64,000 nucleotides of DNA, from contig NC_073361.2 in the NCBI RefSeq assembly GCF_027580225.2, positions 34,031,501-34,095,500 of the forward strand, given 5' to 3'. This DNA comes from Misgurnus anguillicaudatus (Eukaryota > Chordata > Actinopteri > Cypriniformes > Cobitidae). Positions 55,755 to 64,000 of the stretch are shown here, piece by piece (within the stretch, counting starts at the first letter, position 1; each line of letters begins with the position of its first letter). The position numbers and the translations under genes are program-made. The notes beneath the pieces are model-generated. The model had not been told where the DNA came from and did no database searches. It worked only from the letters and a program-made list of their open reading frames with translations.

Positions 55755-57645
55755 TGTGTGTGTGTATCAATGGGTCTGGGAATGAGCCGCTCCATAAATA
55801 ACAAATCTTCTAATAAAGAAACTGCATCGTCTTACTTGGAGGAAAAGATATGCATGACAACTTCTGCAGACATTTGGTTTCTTTTACTACTTTGATTTAT
55901 TTATTTATATGGTACACCTGAAAACTGAAAACCACTAAAACATCAAAGGTTGATCTGTGACCCCTTCAGAAAACATGTGCTGAAAATACCTCAGATGTAA
56001 ATATAGAAAACAGAGAGAGAAAGAGAGAGAAGCGTGTGCTGTCACTGCCTGACTCTGACATCATCATCATCACCATCATCTGATGTAAGACACAAACACA
56101 ATGAACGGGCCGCTGCTTTTGCAGTGATGCATGCTGGGAGCAGAAACACAACTGACTGACTGAAAAAAAATCAAAGAAATAATCAAGCAAATGTCTAAAT
56201 AATGTACATGATCAAAGGGCAAAGTTTGTCAAGAATCTCTGGTAAGTGTTTGTAGTTTCTAGGGCTGCAATTAATCACAACTAATCTTTTGCAGAATAAA
56301 AGTTTTTTGTTCATATATGAATGTGTATTGTGTATAATAATTATGTATATATAAATACACACATGCATGTATATATTTAAGAAATATTTACATGTGCATA
56401 TACATTTTATATTTATATATAATTTATATTATATATAAATATGAATATTTATTAATATTATATAAATCAACTTTTTTTCTTAAAATTATATATAATTTTA
56501 AGATATTATTATATAGATATATATAATCATAAAACAAAGTACACACGCACATGTAAACAAAAACTTTTATTCTGCAAAAGATTTGTTGTGATTAATCGTT
56601 ATGCAGCCCAAGTACTTTCACATAAAAACTATTAAAACTAGACAGTTACACTATATAAACACATAAAAACAGCAATAAAAAAAACTGAACACCATAAATA
56701 ATCCATACATATATATAAAACTATCCTGTCTAAAATGAACAAACAGATGGAAAGCATTTCTGTCTGCAATGACTGCACTGCATTTCACACAAACAAATAA
56801 AGCGCTTAGACATTTATTCATTTACAAAGCAGAGACTTCTAGTGAACAGTGTGGAAATAGGTCATGTTCAATGTGTTTGTTCAGCAAATATTTGAACAAA
56901 CATCATTAACACACAAACACATTCAACTACACGAGTTTTATATCTGCTCCAGTTCAGCTTTATAAAATAACACACATAAAGATCTCAGTTAGCGTTATTA
57001 AACACAAAGACCAGATCACCACAAACCTCACTGACTGTGTTTCTAGAGATTATCAGACAGACAAGACAAGACAGGTGTACTGAATACTGTATGGATCTTT
57101 AAAGGGATACTTCACCCAAACATTACAATTCTGTCATCATTAACTCACTCTCAAGTTATTACAGATCTGTATAAATGGAGAATATTTGTAATCCAGCATG
57201 AAACAGGAGCACCATTGACTTCTATAGTATATTGTCTGGAAGTCAATGGTGCACAAAAACGGTTTGGTTACAAACATTGCTCATAATATCTTCCTTGGTG
57301 TTCATCAGAACAAATACATTTATACAGATCTGTAACAACATGAGAGTGAGCAAGGAGGACAGAATTTTCATTTTTAGGTGAACTATCCCTTTAAGAGAAT
57401 TAGTTTTGTCACAAATACACTTAATTGTAATAATGTAATATATTTAATATTGTAATAACTGCTGGACACACTGTGTAAATATAACACACATTAACATTAC
57501 ATTTCACCACACACACACATGTGTATGAGTTGTGCGCGTGCGTGCGTGCGCGTGCGTCTGACCTGTTGTCCGGTGTGTCCGCGTGGATCCTGAAAGAATG
57601 AAACGCTGTTAAAACCACACCGCCACGATCCGTGTCGTCCATCAT
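38247..57645 (-). CDS. arhgap28: Rho GTPase-activating protein 28, complete coding region in 15 exons
   Basis: The product is expected to stimulate GTP hydrolysis by RhoA-family GTPases in the cytoplasm and so limit stress-fibre formation. Fifteen - strand exons join to 1914 nt, 637 aa plus stop (human ARHGAP28 is about 729 aa). The N-terminus MMDDTDRGGVVLTAFHSF matches human ARHGAP28. The C-terminal CLDPEAYLLDVY...NPHCEWILK also matches. The convergent position next to lama1 repeats the human ARHGAP28-LAMA1 arrangement, which separates it from ARHGAP18 (next to LAMA2). Every junction is GT-AG except the donor of exon 10. Exon details follow in separate entries. Confidence 0.93.
38761..39201. 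mobile_element. hAT-type MITE with perfect 8-bp target duplication
   Basis: The ends are TAGGGATGCACCGATA and its inverse ATCGGTGCATCACTA. The flanks are ATAATTAT at 38753-38760 and 39202-39209. An 8-bp duplication with these ends is diagnostic of the hAT superfamily. It has no coding capacity and lies in the last arhgap28 intron. Confidence 0.93.
40062..44236 (-). CDS. arhgap28: arhgap28 exons 7-11: RhoGAP catalytic domain
   Basis: Exons are 44145-44236, 43414-43491, 41143-41302, 40909-40991 and 40062-40259 (residues about 295-498). SGIFGVPLDTLLENDQ begins the domain. EGILRIPGSASRVK in exon 8 carries the arginine finger (about R342) that completes the Ras-like GTPase active site. NDAAGLLKMFIRELPYPLL, HLLIMLLPEPNRD, KNRMSLWNVSMIVAPNL and LVRLLIQHQDLLW are the further RhoGAP helices. 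The catalytic Arg and structural motifs are intact. The donor of exon 10 after AAG (40909) is not GT; an alternative end at 40885 would add eight codons. Confidence 0.92.
40687..40734. repeat. (CA)n microsatellite
   Basis: A run of CA units in arhgap28 intron 10. Confidence 0.95.
43330..43364. repeat. (CA)n microsatellite
   Basis: CA units in arhgap28 intron 8, about 50 bases past the exon 8 donor on the - strand, where they read as TG. Confidence 0.93.
44318..44935 (-). CDS. arhgap28: arhgap28 exons 4-6: linker and pre-RhoGAP region
   Basis: Exons are 44860-44935, 44612-44778 and 44318-44483 (residues about 159-294). Exon 4 (SGDLTPSVSPNGQITPKLPL) and exon 5 (MISLSFDVPYSES) form a poorly conserved, Ser-rich linker. 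Exon 6 reads FQIVKPRQGLTRVSDLSSED then IKKIGYISLIELSTFYDILG and IELKRNR, matching the conserved block just before the GAP domain. The exon 6 acceptor is TTTAG|AGTTTT; using the next AG, two bases on, would shift the frame. Exon 4 is short and divergent, so it is the least certain of the three. Confidence 0.87.
45737..47085 (+). pseudogene. Degenerate Tc1/mariner transposon with dead transposase
   Basis: Inverted ends of about 130 bp are visible: CAGTGGTATGCGAACCCCTA at the left, with the inverse of AATGAACTGGTTT and later words at 46917-47083. Between them a Tc1-type transposase is recognisable: helix-turn-helix words at 46162-46360 (SLKTSLELTHISVHESTIRK) and a further fragment QDYVRVSV near 46577. 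It has an internal stop after GGGNIMI (46498) and frame breaks, so it cannot encode an active enzyme. It sits in arhgap28 intron 3, in the opposite orientation to the gene. Confidence 0.87.
47210..47690 (-). CDS. arhgap28: arhgap28 exons 2-3: N-terminal region
   Basis: Exons are 47521-47690 and 47210-47430 (residues about 28-158). Exon 2 reads PRIASMSLPGTASPSSPERS then LMDDYWSEMKNIEED, matching the SMEDFWREIESIK-type segment of human ARHGAP28. Exon 3 reads EIEEEWLQEAGLSTLVSG and LLSTLTHSQANMVKKRLDNY then TQTLRKKNRQ...VRDVF, a conserved block shared with ARHGAP18. This N-terminal part lies outside the catalytic domain. A Tc1 remnant sits about 125 bp past the exon 3 donor. Confidence 0.93.
51094..51921. 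mobile_element. Non-autonomous element with TTAAAGGTGC ends
   Basis: The left end TTAAAGGTGCAGTTTTTT and the right end AAAAAATAGCACCTTTAA are inverted. The interior of about 830 bp has no recognised protein. Confidence 0.7.
55722..55765. repeat. (GT)n microsatellite
   Basis: GT units with one ATG interruption in arhgap28 intron 1. Confidence 0.93.
56260..56609. mobile_element. hAT-like MITE, GGGCTGCA ends
   Basis: The left end reads TAGGGCTGCAATTAATCAC and the right end reads GTGATTAATCGTTATGCAGCCC, its inverse. The core is almost pure AT with TATA palindromes. Confidence 0.85.
57099..57394. mobile_element. MITE with TTAAAGGGATA(C/G)TTCACC ends
   Basis: The left end TTAAAGGGATACTTCACCCA and right end AGGTGAACTATCCCTTTAA are inverted. 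AATTCTGTCATCATTAACTC follows the left end. This is one of the commonest short elements in cyprinid genomes. Confidence 0.9.
57563..57645 (-). CDS. arhgap28: arhgap28 exon 1: N-terminus
   Basis: The exon encodes 27 codons plus two bases. It starts at ATG 57645 (a second ATG follows directly at 57642) and reads MMDDTDRGGVVLTAFHSF then RIHADTPDN. GGVVLTA(F/Y)HS is a signature of the ARHGAP28 N-terminus. The donor is CAG|GTCAGA. The exon sits in a CG-rich, CpG-containing segment that continues upstream and looks like its promoter. About 9.9 kb of intron separates it from exon 2. Confidence 0.87.
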
Positions 57646-57790
57646 ATAAACACAGCAGTGGAGATCGCAGATCTGATCCCACGAGTGAGTCCGGCTGTGT
57701 GTCTGTCTTTCTGTGTGCGCGCGTGCGCGTGCTTGTGTGTATCAGCTGTAATTACAGCGCGCTCGTGTGTGTAATTTAACTAGTGATACA
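57646..57790 (-). promoter_or_regulatory. arhgap28: arhgap28 CpG-rich promoter candidate
   Basis: Just upstream of the start codon the sequence becomes CpG-rich. It includes GTGCGCGCGTGCGCGTGC (57714-57731), which contains NRF1-like half sites. No TATA box is evident. The transcription start cannot be placed. Confidence 0.45.
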
Positions 57791-57962
57791 CTCACGGAGG
57801 CCGGAACTTCAACTCTCCTCCAATCAGAGCGCAGGATTCCTGCATAAATTATCCAACAAAACAGTTCTAGAGATGTACAGAAATGTTCAAGGGATTTTTC
57901 ATTATAATAGAAAAGCAATAATTGTGCAAATATGTGTACTGATTATTATTTGTAACACATTC

Positions 57963-58085
57963 CCTACTGAAAAATCCTGCTAAAACCAGCATAAACTGGT
58001 AGCTGGTTTAAGGTGGCAGTAGCTAGACCAGCTTGCTACACCAGCAAAACCAGCTCACCAGCTTATGCTGGATTTTTCAGTTGGG
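57963..58085. mobile_element. Short copy of the multi-palindromic MITE
   Basis: It starts CCTACTGAAAAATCCTGC and ends GGATTTTTCAGTTGGG. It is an internally shortened relative of 29945-30256. Confidence 0.88.
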
Positions 58086-60029
58086 TTTTCATTATTGTTG
58101 ACATAAAATACACATAAATTTTAAACAGTTCACTTAAAATCCACTAAATATTTTCTGAAGTGCAGAAAGTGTGCTGCTATGTGTGAACAATGCTGTCTGT
58201 AAAGATGTGAAGATAACATTTGTGTCAACATCAGATCTCTCTTCTCAACATAAAACACAGCCGAAGTATTTCAATGGGAACTTTTAAAAATGTAAACTCC
58301 ATTTTAATAGTTATAAATATTCTCGTCGACATCCAAATTTGATGGTTAATATTCATAATGCGCAAACATTTCCAGTGTTCAAACTAAGATAAGACTAAGT
58401 ATTACATTAGTGGTTAACTAGGGCTTGTAATGGTTTATGGCTAAAGTTTGATAAGCAGCTATTAGTTTGCGTCACTGATCAAGACTGCACGTTATCTCTG
58501 TAAAATATGTACTAGAGTAAATGTGGGTAAATGAATAACAGTAAGAATCTGATTCTAGATCAGTGCTGAGTGGTGAACACACACACACACATAACTTCAC
58601 TGAACGCTTGTTAAATCTGTTTACCTTAAACTACAATAACAACTAAACAAATAATGTTTGTCTCAGGAACATGAAATAATGGACAGAGAGAGAGAGAGAG
58701 AGAGAGAGAACATGATGAGTTTGATCAAACCAAACAAATCTGATTATGTAAGCTGTTCAAACATCAGACTCTTCCTCTTCACTTTAGGATTTATGTTAAC
58801 ATCATTTCAGCACACAACTATCAGGATTGATTTTTCTCTGTGGTGTTTCTCATTGATCTTCTTCTGTTGATTCAATGCTGTCAGATAATAGTGGATGTTA
58901 TTGATAGATCATATATTGCTACAGTGTATTGTGAACAAGGTTGTAAAAAAAAGAAAAATGTCAGACTGAGACACATAAACACACGTTTGATTTCAACACT
59001 GAAAGAGGTTCATTTTTGACTTTAAATAATTCATTTCACAGTTTTTTCTCTACAGACTACAAACAACTTCATGAATTTGATTTAAATCGATCTCCTGTAA
59101 TGTAAATCTGTCTGAAGTCTGATCATTGTTTTGATTATCATTCATGTCACTAGAAGAAGTTATGAAGAAATGAATCCAGCAGAAAGTCTTTATCTGAGCA
59201 TTGATTCAGAGATGTGCAGGTTAAACTCTGACTCTTTTATCCGGGTTGATGATTTCTATCAGTCGTCTGACGTGGGTCACAATCTGTGTCTGAGGAGACG
59301 AGGATCAGATTCCACCGTACTGTATGAACACAAATACTGCTCATTTAAACCTACAGGAAAACCACATTCATAACCCAATTCAATTACATTGATGACTGAA
59401 TATTTAAGTTCCTGCTAATACACAATAACATTACAGCTACACTGATATTAAAATACAGCTCCAGTGATTCAAGAGCAAATGCTTTGATGATGACTGTTTC
59501 ACCATTGGCCAGACTCAATGACAATTACCTATTTTATGTTTTTTTACACCTTAGCCAACATCCAAAAAACCCTGCTGCCTGTGCACTCCTGACAGATATA
59601 AGAGTGATCTTATTGTTCTTGAATCTGAAGACCTCACCTCACATTACTGCTTATATGTGAGATGATTGACAGGACTGAATGATCTCACAGGAAGTGATGT
59701 AGTAACAGTGTATCTGTGTTTATAATCACATTTACAGAACAACCTGACAGACTCATTTCAATACACAATATATCATATAACTTACACTCAACTCATTTAC
59801 ATCTTTTACTCTTACTGGAATGACTAACCATAAATCTCTCTTAAATTGATATTGTGTTTAAAATATCATTGATTTGTGGTTAGATTCTGACACACTCATA
59901 TCATTAATAAATGCAGGTGTGTGCACTGATCCAAGAACAGTATGAAGATATAGCAATGCAACTTATGTGCACCATTACATTACACACATCTGCAGGTCTC
60001 CTTACTGCTGATTCTCAAAGTGAAGACTA

Positions 60030-60032
<3 letters not shown>

Positions 60033-60076
<44 letters not shown>
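60033..60076. repeat. (CA)n microsatellite
   Basis: A run of CA units between genes. Confidence 0.95.
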
Positions 60077-60078
<2 letters not shown>

Positions 60079-62284
60079 CTGTACTACCTTACTGTATTAT
60101 CAGTATGTTTTGTAGTATTGATGTGTATATATGTAAGACAGCTCACTTTGTCCACAGCCAGACAGTAAAAAAAACGAGCCGAGTATTTAGAAAAGGAAAT
60201 AAATCTGTGTGTGTGTGTGTGGGGGGGGGGGTGTAAGTAAGAATTCTGGAATGTTCCAAGATATTCCGACCTCTGAGCCCTCATTCCTGTGAGACATAAC
60301 ATACTTGAGTATTCCCAGATAGTGTTTGATAGAGTTGTGTCAGTTTAGAGGAGGTACATCTCAGTCATTATAACAACAATCACACAATGATATGAGTGTT
60401 TAGATACAGTAAACATACAGGATATCATTTGAGTATAAACACTGAGCAGGAACAATATTTTAAGATTTGCTAAATGAATCTTCAGCTTTGAACTTTGGTT
60501 TGTTGGTTGTATGTTTTCTTTCAGTGTAAAATGAATTTTAGCAGCAAGTCTGTGAAATAATTTCCAGAATCTGAAAACTTTCAGTAGAAGATCCTGAAAC
60601 ATGAAGCGTGATATCTGAGTTATTGTGTGTTTTGTTGAACAGAAGATGTGTGTAAAGGAATGTTTATGATGTTTGTAAAACACCTACACACTCTTAGTGT
60701 TTATTAACACAATCTCTGACCTGGCTTAACCAAACTACTAACTGTTTCACAACTAGATTAGACCTCTGACCTCTGAAGCATGTCAGGATTTATAAATCTG
60801 TGCTGTGTTATTTGAGCTCTGACACATTTTCTGAACGAGTACTAAACATCTACATAATGCTGTTTATGCTTTAAAAAACAGATCAGTGAAATGTCTGATG
60901 ATCTGAATGTCCTAAATGGAGTCTTGTGAACTTTACAGTGTGATGATGTTATAATGACCATCACATGTGAAAACGGCTGTCCATTAATATACTTTACTCT
61001 CATACATCTACAGTATATTCTTATGCAGATAAATAAATAAACAGCTCTTACATTACATTAGTAAGAGATACATTACAGAACACACCTATGAGCTGCATTA
61101 TGACTATTACAGCTTTACTGCCATCTACTGCTCAACTTTATATATGCACTCAATTCATAGAGAGAATATATCATCTCTAACATCATAATATATCATCTCT
61201 CTACGTTTGTATTGTCAAAATATTTACAGCTGGGCTTTGTTCAAATAAGGTTTAATATTTCATTATTTCATATTTTCATTGGTGGTTCAGAGATGGGATA
61301 GACCAATGCAATCAACCAATCAAGACAGTTTAATATAAAATATTTTTCTGAAGGTTTTTGCATAGTAGTAGATTATTAGTAATATAAACTCCAAATGAAA
61401 AAACATATATATATATATTTTAATCCTTAATTTATTTATGTATTATGGTATTTGAATAAAACCCTCATCATTGTGTGTCCACTGTCATCTTCATACCACG
61501 ATATACACTTATTATCTCATATTGTTTCTTTGCCTATATGTTTTACCATCAGAAATACTAATACACTCTTTACTATAATAAAGTTCATTCATTTGTATAA
61601 AGTTTTTGTCTATCAGACTTGTTACACAACACTGAGTTTCAATGCTTCACTGCATGCCACACAGGATGTTAAATAAACGTGAACAAAAGAAAAAATAGCT
61701 TTAAATAATCTGAAGGATTTGCTTATTTCTTGGTCTGTGAAGCCTGTAATGTCTGTGTTTGTCTAGTGTGCGTGTGTTTCTATAATATGTGTGTTTGTCT
61801 AGTGTGTGTGTTTGTCTAGTATGTGTGTGTAGGAGGCATATTTCTGTTAACCATTTATTTCCACACGACCTATTGTTATAACATTTGTTATTAAGCTATA
61901 CAAACACGAAGCTATTTGTGATTTTATATTTTAGAAGAAGAAGAAGAATAGAAACCGAAAGGAAGCAGAAAATAATGAATGAAAGTATAGAGAAAAAAAA
62001 TGTGAGTTTTTATCAGGAATCAGTTGTGTTTAAATGGAAATACAACATGTTTGTGTGCACACACAACAAAACACACTAAAATAACGAGATGTTTATTTCT
62101 TCTGTCACAGGTCCATCAGTGTGTTTTCATGTAAGTCTTTATATCTCATACTACAGTACAACTCTTGTTAAAACATTTGTATTCTCAATCTATTGTCTGT
62201 TTTAGTGTCCATGAGGTCAGTGATCATTAGCACGTAACTCTTTTGTGTAGGTTGTGGGTTCGAGTTTGTTCTGTTCTCTATATG

Positions 62285-62373
62285 TGACACCTGTTCTGGT
62301 TCTCCAGCAGAGGGCTCTGTTGCGCATGCGCAGTCATTCGTGCTGTCACCGCGTCTCTCAGGCTGCGTGCTGG
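62285..62373 (+). promoter_or_regulatory. Candidate promoter and non-coding first exon of a rightward gene
   Basis: Within 90 bases lie a CTCF-like core CCAGCAGAGGGC (62304-62315), a palindromic NRF1-like site TGCGCATGCGCA (62321-62332) and a strong donor GCTG|GTAAGA (GT at 62373). There is no ATG frame of note, so this would be a 5' UTR exon. The gene itself is outside the window. In human the gene beyond ARHGAP28, read away from LAMA1, is L3MBTL4, which is only a guess here. Confidence 0.45.
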
Positions 62374-64000
62374 TAAGAAATATTCATGAATTTCAGTCTG
62401 AATTTGAGCTCTTTCATTTCTGAAGCATTATAAGAAGAAGTGTTGGAGTTTAACTTTCATGTGTGTTGCCTTAAACGCTTCACATCTTCACTTGTTTGTG
62501 TGTTTTGTGAGGTGAATGTGTGTGTGTGTAATGATGGCTGCTCGGCTAATCTGTGTGTGTTTGTGTTGTGTTTCTCATCATGTTTACATCAAGCGTTAAA
62601 GATGGAGCTCGTGTGTGTTTTTGTGTAAGCCTCGTGCCTCTTCATCTTTGTGTGAATATTACAGTGTTTCCTCTCTCTCTCTATCTATCTATCTCTCTAT
62701 CTCTCTGTGTTGTGTGTTTATGTTTGTTTGTCGTGGCGCTGCGAGTGTTTCATTATAACTCTTGATGTTTCTCACTTACTGATCTCTTGTGTGTGTGTGT
62801 TTGTGTGTTTATGCGTGTGTGTGTATATGTGTATGTATATGTGTGTGTTATCTTCTATTCTCATCACTTCTGTCTATGTGATGTTTGCGTATCTGTAATG
62901 ACATTAGTTTGTGTGGTGTGGTCGCCATTTTCCTGATCTCATCCTGGATGTTGTGTGTTTTGTGTGTCTGTCTTTGCTCTTTTAATGTATGAATTTATTT
63001 CTTCGTGCTGTGATAAATGAGAATTCTAACACTGAGTCAGGAGGAGTTTGTGTAATATCAGGATGAAACTGTTGATGTGTTTTGGAGAAATGATTGGGTT
63101 GATGGTGCACCTGTTGAATTTCACCTAAAGGATTCAGATTTAACATTGACCATCAAGTTTTTATTGGAGGAAAATAAATTACATTGTATTTGAAATCAAG
63201 TTCATTAAAGTTACAATGAAACGAAAAACTTCAGCTACATGCAGAATTAACAGAAGGTGGTTTTTAATTTGGAAAGGTGACACATTTTAGTTTTGGTTTT
63301 GTTAATTATTTTAGTTAATTCAAACCTTGTTGTTTGCTGTAGTTTTAAGGGTGAGAGTAAGTGATCAAATCACATCTGAATAGAGTTGTTTTATTTAATA
63401 TTTAAGTTTTTCAAATCTATATGATTGAGGGAAATTCTGTATTTACTGTATTCGTTTTGTTACAGCTGTAAATTTATTTTAGCTTGTTTACCATTTAATG
63501 GTCCTGCGATGTACTATCTGATTCATGATTTTACATTTCCTTTGGTGTGTAAGTGTGTATTAGTTCATGTTAACAATATGCAAGGTACAAACCCCAAAGT
63601 AAACGATGACGCGAGTTATCATCTCCAGCATAAATCTGTTTTTTTGGACTACAACAAACACATGGATTGTAGGCAACAGTTTACTTCCTCGGCTTGTTGA
63701 CGTGGACATGACGTCATTATCATAATTTTGTCCACTTCAGGCTCTCAGCCTGTAAGTTGTCTATGTTTTCATATTTAAAGACTTGACTTCAGACTAAAGC
63801 ATGATTCAAACACAAGTTTTGAGCAGTGTAGAGTAGCTCTTGTTGTTTGTCGTTTCTATGATCACAAATTCAATATTGGTTTAATTGTTTTAGTATCTTT
63901 ACTTTACCGATCTGTTACATTCTGCTCAAATCGTGCTGGTAAAGTTGATCGATCAGTTTGGTCATCTGCATTTTCTGGATCAGATTTGTCTCGTATTGAT
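62374..64000 (+). other. Putative intron or unassigned sequence at the window end
   Basis: GT-rich, low-complexity DNA runs to about 62950, with CTAT/CT repeats near 62670-62706. It is followed by AT-rich sequence. The open frame at 63425-63700 overlaps sequence that looks like a dispersed fish repeat. No exon was recognised. Confidence 0.4.

Larger units (their letters stand above)
47691..57562 (-). other. arhgap28: arhgap28 intron 1
   Basis: About 9.9 kb without a recognised exon. It contains a SINE-tail fragment near 47950-48000, a (CA)n near 48450, a TTAAAGGTGC element (51094-51921), a (GT)n at 55722-55765, a hAT-like MITE (56260-56609) and another MITE (57099-57394). A GC-richer patch at about 50138-50330 with a possible - strand donor could be an alternative non-coding first exon. 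Confidence 0.55.
57791..62270. other. Intergenic region between arhgap28 and the next promoter
   Basis: AT-rich DNA with no gene recognised. It contains the short AGCTGG element (57963-58085), a (GA)n at about 58684-58708, a (CA)n at 60033-60076 and a CTCF-like word on the - strand at 61130-61141. An 80-codon open frame at 59131-59373 has balanced composition but matches no family I know. Confidence 0.5.

Noticed and set aside
63425..63700. 91-codon open frame near the window end
   Set aside because: Its second half (AACGATGACGCGAGTTATC and following) resembles a dispersed fish repeat. The first half is hydrophobic AT-rich sequence without homology.

Overview
This is vertebrate genomic DNA, most likely from a cyprinid or related ostariophysan fish. 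The genes are split into many short exons by GT-AG introns. AT-rich introns carry many microsatellites and short inverted-repeat transposons of types common in carp- and zebrafish-like genomes. I cannot name the species.

The window holds two genes that I could rebuild exon by exon, arranged tail to tail. (1) lama1, laminin alpha-1, + strand, 3757-36765. Sixty-three coding exons join in frame to 9243 nt (3080 aa plus stop), with the full order signal peptide, LN, LEa, L4, LEb, L4, LEc, coiled coil and LG1-LG5. (2) arhgap28, a Rho GTPase-activating protein, - strand, 38247-57645. Fifteen coding exons give about 637 aa, with a RhoGAP domain and its arginine finger. The stop codons are about 1.5 kb apart. 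Human LAMA1 and ARHGAP28 are also convergent neighbours, which supports these names over the paralogous LAMA2/ARHGAP18 pair.

Region by region: 1-3756 is the lama1 upstream region, with two mobile-element remnants and a duplicated promoter-proximal segment. 3757-36765 is lama1, with repeat-rich introns. 36766-38246 is the shared 3' intergenic region. 38247-57645 is arhgap28; its introns carry a dead Tc1/mariner copy and a hAT-type MITE with perfect target duplications, and its first intron is about 9.9 kb. 57646-62270 is intergenic. Near 62.3 kb a CTCF-like motif, an NRF1-like motif and a good splice donor suggest the first exon of an unidentified + strand gene that runs past the window.

The gene products act in different places. 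Laminin alpha-1 is a secreted basement-membrane chain that trimerises with beta and gamma chains. ARHGAP28 is cytoplasmic and is expected to switch off RhoA-type GTPases. Their adjacency is conserved synteny, not a pathway. I found no convincing new biological system. The points most worth checking are a missing canonical donor in arhgap28 exon 10, a fish furin-type site in the laminin LG3-LG4 linker, microsatellites placed at lama1 splice sites, and several nested transposon insertions with readable target duplications.
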